12,387 nucleotides of DNA. It comes from Spirogloea muscicola. Taxonomy: Eukaryota; Streptophyta; Zygnematophyceae; Spirogloeales; Spirogloeaceae. Below the pieces are notes generated by a model, which saw only the letters and a program-made list of their open reading frames with translations, ran no database searches and was not told the DNA's origin. How positions within the stretch are numbered: the stretch's first letter is position 1; every line of letters begins with the position of its first letter. Shown here piece after piece: positions 8,930 to 12,387 of this stretch. The DNA is taken from NCBI GenBank assembly GCA_009602725.1, contig WELB01000167.1, positions 7,847 through 20,233 on the forward strand, in the 5' to 3' direction. Made by a program: the position numbers and the translations under genes.

Positions 8930-8999
8930 TGAGGGGGTTTACGAAAGTGAGCTGCGTTGAACGCAGAAGAGCTAAGAGAGGCCAGCCCAAAGAGAAGCG

Positions 9000-9018
9000 G
9001 GGCTGGCAAAGCCAGCCC
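9000..9018 (-). repeat. 8-bp hairpin in the CP26 leader
   Basis: GGGCTGGC-AAA-GCCAGCCC is a perfect 8-bp stem with a 3-base loop. A further copy of GCCAGCCC at 8981-8988 offers an alternative pairing partner. If transcribed, it would make a strong GC hairpin near the 5' end of the CP26 mRNA. Confidence 0.55.
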
Positions 9019-9106
9019 AAACAAGAATGGATGATGTCCAAAGCCAAAGAAAGAGGAGCCGGAGAAACACTGCAAAGGGTCTGGGGCTGGGCTTATATCG
9101 GAAGAG

Positions 9107-9120
9107 TATTTATATATATA
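9107..9120 (-). promoter_or_regulatory. TATA-like element for CP26
   Basis: The minus strand reads TATATATATAAATA, the only strong TATA-like run upstream of CP26. It implies a start near 9080 and a leader of roughly 470 bases, which is long. A leader intron or a downstream TATA-less start is the alternative. Confidence 0.5.
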
Positions 9121-9139
9121 GTGGTCAGAATGTCGAGCC

Positions 9140-9148
9140 TTAGGGTTT
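9140..9148 (-). promoter_or_regulatory. Telo-box (AAACCCTAA) upstream of CP26
   Basis: On the CP26 sense strand this reads exactly AAACCCTAA, 19 bases upstream of the TATA-like run. In land plants telo-boxes in promoters and first introns are bound by TRB and Pur-alpha-type proteins. The same core occurs in intron 1 of both other genes here. Confidence 0.5.
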
Positions 9149-9269
9149 CCGCCCCACGTTACGGCTTGCTGACTGCGTCCAGAGGGGTTATGACTGTCGC
9201 CCACCTGTGGAGCATTCTGGCGCCTAGGCAAGTGTTGGTGTCGTCGTAAGGCCGTATGATTATATGAAG

Positions 9270-9375
9270 CTTATCCTGACTGGGGCAGTCGCTGAGTTAG
9301 GCCAGCGCAGAAAAGCATGGACAGGGTCACAACGCTCCGGATGGTTATGCCACGACCTCTTGCATTGTCCTTATC
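9270..9375 (-). promoter_or_regulatory. Two GATAAG (I-box-like) motifs upstream of CP26
   Basis: CTTATC occurs on the plus strand at 9270-9275 and 9370-9375, giving GATAAG on the CP26 sense strand. I-box motifs of this form are common in light-regulated promoters of land plants. Six-base matches are frequent by chance, so support is weak. Confidence 0.3.
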
Positions 9376-9662
9376 TCTCCAGTGCTAACTGATTAATCGT
9401 TCGGGCTGGCAGCCTCTCTAGCCACTTCCTTCTAATGAGCGCTTTCATTCTGGCCCTTCTCCACCTGTGCTACGTTCACGCATAATTGAGCAGCTTGTAT
9501 TCGTTCTGCACACGCTTGTAGAAGCAATCCTGCAATCCTACATGTCAAAGTAGGCACGTCTTCTGCCACAAATACCGGAACAACGTTTCATGGTGCACAA
9601 TGCTCGTGGGTGATGTCATATCGCTAAGCATCTCCTTCCATGATGCCAACACAATCGTGTCC

Positions 9663-9667
9663 TTACA
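9663..9667 (-). terminator. Candidate TGTAA poly(A) signal for LHCB7
   Basis: The plus strand reads TTACA, giving TGTAA on the minus strand about 270 bases after the LHCB7 stop codon. It is the nearest such motif downstream of that stop. Only motif and position support it. Confidence 0.3.
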
Positions 9668-9938
9668 GTCTTCTGCTACATATACACATGTCAAAGCCCT
9701 AACTCCGCCTACACATATCTCCTGCAAGCTTTGGCACTTGCATGATACCTGCATAATACTAAAGTGCATGATACTTGAGTTATTGTGCTTGCAAGAGGCT
9801 CTGAATGAAAAATTCAAGTTGCTGATGATGTTGCTAGTGCGAGCTGCATATCCACAATGAAGTTGCTGGAGTACGCAGATAGCAGTTTGATTCGATTGAA
9901 ACAGCTGTGTTGAGTTGCGTGAGAACAATCTTGCTCAG

Positions 9939-12387
9939 CTACCTCTGCGTGAGGTAGTTTACAATGTTCTGATGCTCAGGGTCACCCCAAAAATCAAAAA
10001 GATTTTCAATTGGTCCCTTCCCGGTCGCTGCTGCTTGAGCGCAAAACCCCAGCCATGCCACCATGGCCAACCTTCCATTCTTCATCTCCTTCACCTGAAG
10101 GAGGTAGGACAACATGGTAAGTCAAACCGTGCAAGCCCGCTCCGTGCAAGCCCCACGTTATAGACAAGTCTTCACTGCAGAAGTACACAGCAGTTGCAAA
10201 AGATACTTAGCACAGACCCACCAACCTTGAGGTCTTCGAAGCTCGCGGGATCCTTGGTGAGGCCCAGTGGATCAAAAGGTCCTCCTGGATAATTGACGTC
10301 CCCAGGAAGGTATATTCCGAGTGGTTCTAAGGCAGCTATGCCCGTGTACCGAGCATACTCAGGCCCAAGCTAGCCAGCAAGATGAGATCCACAGCCTAGA
10401 TCAGATAGCCTCCAAGGGTCTCAAAGTGTGTTGTACATGAATTGAACGGTAGAAAGAACAGAACGCAAGGGACATGCAAACAGTAAGATCATATCTGACC
10501 AGTAATGCGCACTCTATGGAGCTGTATAACAGAGTGTAGAAGATTAAGTATCTGGACATACTTTGGGGACCTGATCAAGGATGAAGTAGGTGACAGGTTG
10601 TCACAACATAATCTGGGGGGCCACAGTGAAGGCATGCTGCCACATACCATCAGTAGAAATTGAGCAATAGCTATGATAAGCACTCCTTGGGCGCCAGCAA
10701 TGTGCAACCCTGGCACACCAAGATAATCGAGTGTGTCACCCTGCAGCCGTCATTTTGTGTTAGATTGTTGAAAGGAAGTGTCTGCTCAAAGGTAAATGCC
10801 TAGCAGAAGAAATGGTGTACTGTGCCTCAAGAAGGCAATCTGCTCAGTAAGAATTGCTTCAAGATACTGCACAAGTAAGGTGTGATAAAGGGTCCAACCT
10901 GCAACTTCGCATAGCCAACCCGCCACCAGACAGGCTCCAAGACATCGACTGGTGTGAATCGTGTCAACAGCTCCGGGACAAAGACCCCGAAGGCGCCCAG
11001 CATTGCCCATCGAGCATGCAGAATCTCATAACTGCCAGTAACAGGTGCTGGGATCTGGTCTGAGCTTTGCTTTCGGATACTGTGAGAGATCAGGTGTATC
11101 ATACTTGTTGTCAAATCAATGATGTGGCAAGTTGGTGAAGGCACTTGACGCACTTGTAATTCTTCTCAAATGCCACTGGATCTTTTGCGAGCGCAAGAAT
11201 GTCATAGCCGTAGTCGCCCGGGGCCTCGCCAGAGAGGTGACTGGGGTACTCGTACGGGATCGGGCCGAGCCACTTGGGCCTCTGCTCCCCATACCAACGG
11301 CTGCAAGCACATACTTTACCAGAAGAACAGTTACCATACCAGAAGCAGAACAGTGCATATCATACAGCTCAAAGCACTTGCTTATAATCTGCTCCCTTAT
11401 GTCAAGCAAGTTCGACCTTATACGAGCACTCTAATGGATTGTTGCAGATTCAGCACCTCCAAAGCTCAGCATAGCTTTGTGGGTGCCTTCAATGCCATAG
11501 CAGTGCAATTGGGTGCGAATCAATTGATGGCCCAGGGCAGTCCTCTTGTGTGTTCCTGCTACGTGGTCTTCTGTCGTGGGCAGTCGACCAAGTCTGACCT
11601 TTGCTGCCGGGCTTCCACCTGTGCGGCCTTGGCCGACTCAGCCTCCTTCTCAGCTTCCTCTTTGCGGTCGGCAAGCCGTCGCTGGAGCTGCTCGCCAATG
11701 GGCCCCTCGGCGATGAGCTTGACAGTGACAAATGGGAACGCCGAGAAGAGGAGCACCCCTGTGAGCTGCAGCGCAGGCCAGTTTGCGCATGTCAGATGAC
11801 AACAGCGTACCCAAAAAGCTCTTCGTGGCAGCAAGCTCACAGCAGCTATTTGTCTGTTAATTCAGTAATTGTATCATAAACACAAGGTGCTTTTACATCA
11901 ATAGCTAGTTGCTACATTAGCAGCGCTTAGTATGAGACTGGGTACAGCATCATTCATGGTAAGAAAGACAATGCAACAAAGATTCAGGCAATTGCTAACT
12001 CTCCTCCCTGCTAATGGTCCTTTAGCTTTCTCTTTGACGTTGATTAGATCACTGTCTACTTTTGCTGCCCAGAGGAGTTGAACACCTGATCTCCAACCTT
12101 GGAGCCTTAGCTGGAACCAGCGCAAGTGGAGTGGCGGCCTGAACCCTAAAACTGAACCCTAAATCGCCGCCTACCTCCTGCCAGCTGGCGACCGGCCGCA
12201 GCTCGAGCGCCGGAGGCCTCCGCGGCTGCAGCCCCGCCGCTGCCGTCGGTCGTCGGAGCGGCCGCCCGAAGAAGCGGCTCTGTGCAGCGCTGCCCGGCGG
12301 GTCAGAGCTGCGGCCGCGTCCCCAACCGGAGCTCCCGGCGGCGCCGTCGACGCGAGGGCTCCGCGCGAGGCGGTGGCGACGGCGGCG
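9939..12387 (-). CDS. LHCB7: LHCB7-like chlorophyll a/b-binding protein (7 exons, 5' end outside the window)
   Basis: Exons on the minus strand: >12387-12175, 11765-11599, 11300-11154, 11031-10899, 10740-10648, 10369-10226, 10094-9939 (TAG); all introns GT-AG with matching phases; 350 residues visible, no ATG in the first exon. LHCB7 is a low-abundance antenna protein conserved in green plants, placed in thylakoids by homology. Visible residues 1-65 are an Arg/Ser/Ala-rich transit-peptide-like region. [20 protein letters not shown] (68-87) begins an extra hydrophobic segment typical of LHCB7. A charged, coiled-coil-like stretch follows (about 97-126), then [20 protein letters not shown] (128-147). 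Chlorophyll-binding helices: EILHARWAM (E178, H181, R183), [15 protein letters not shown], and [10 protein letters not shown] (E302, N305, R307). [18 protein letters not shown] is family-specific. Helix D reads [10 protein letters not shown], with Phe where CP26 has its chlorophyll-ligand His. It is divergent from CP26, so not a recent tandem copy. Confidence 0.93.
12142..12163 (-). promoter_or_regulatory. Paired telomere-type motifs at the start of LHCB7 intron 1
   Basis: AACCCTAAA occurs twice on the plus strand (12142-12150 and 12155-12163), spaced 13 bases start to start, giving TTTAGGGTT on the LHCB7 sense strand. They sit about 10 bases inside intron 1, just after the donor GT at 12174-12173. 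Telo-box motifs in first introns are known for some highly expressed land-plant genes. Confidence 0.55.

Larger units (their letters stand above)
8615..9938 (-). other. CP26 leader and promoter plus LHCB7 3' flank
   Basis: The part from 8615 to about 9380 holds 5' elements of CP26: CCAAT motifs (minus CCAAT at 8737-8733, plus CCAAT at 8766-8770), repeated ACGT elements, a hairpin, a TATA-like run, a telo-box and GATAAG motifs. From about 9400 to 9938 the sequence is AT-richer and should contain the 3' UTR of LHCB7. The GCATGATAC repeat there (near 9739 and 9764) has no evident role. Open frames such as 9928-9545 (minus) and 9231-8854 (minus) show no family motifs. Confidence 0.55.

Noticed and set aside
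8854-9231. 125-codon minus-strand open frame upstream of CP26, a possible extra upstream exon or gene.
   Set aside because: It runs through the telo-box, TATA-like run and repeats and shows no family motif; a regulatory leader explains it better.
9545-9928. 127-codon minus-strand open frame directly after the LHCB7 stop.
   Set aside because: It has no motif, is AT-rich and sits where the LHCB7 3' UTR is expected.
1-12387. Bacterial-style operon, CRISPR array, phage or insertion sequence.
   Set aside because: No spaced repeat arrays, transposase motifs, Shine-Dalgarno-led tandem ORFs or integrase-like frames were seen; all real coding sequence is split by spliceosomal introns.

Overview
The window reads as nuclear DNA of a green alga (chlorophyte; a trebouxiophyte-like organism is a guess). 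It holds three split genes with visibly GC-rich exons and more AT-rich GT-AG introns. Two genes encode light-harvesting antenna proteins of the green lineage, and telomere-type CCCTAAA motifs occur in several places. One N at 8527 suggests a draft assembly. None of the genes is an intact single ORF; each was rebuilt by joining exons whose reading phases agree and whose encoded motifs match a known family.

Layout. (1) Plus strand, 18-4649: an 11-exon gene whose first exon may continue upstream of the window. It encodes about 527 residues: a complete FYVE zinc finger, a degenerate kinase domain of the PXK/Slob type, a basic stretch, a run of ten prolines, and a C-terminal WH2-like actin-binding motif. 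Animal PXK is PX-pseudokinase-WH2, so here a FYVE finger stands where PX would be. Both domain types commonly read PI3P on endosomes. This is the most unusual item in the window. (2) 4650-6486: the interval between convergent genes, with no gene I recognise. (3) Minus strand, 8614-6487: a five-exon gene for CP26 (Lhcb5), the minor monomeric photosystem II antenna. (4) 8615-9938: the CP26 leader and promoter, with a TATA-like element, telo-box, GATAAG motifs, repeated ACGT elements and upstream ORFs, followed by the 3' flank of the next gene. (5) Minus strand, 12387-9939: a seven-exon LHCB7-like gene, missing its start codon beyond the window edge.

How they relate. CP26 and LHCB7 lie head to tail on one strand and both belong to the thylakoid antenna. 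The FYVE-PXK gene converges on them and probably acts in endosomal membrane traffic; nothing in the sequence links it to photosynthesis. All three genes carry telomere-type motifs close to their 5' ends (first intron, promoter, first intron), a possible shared regulatory feature.
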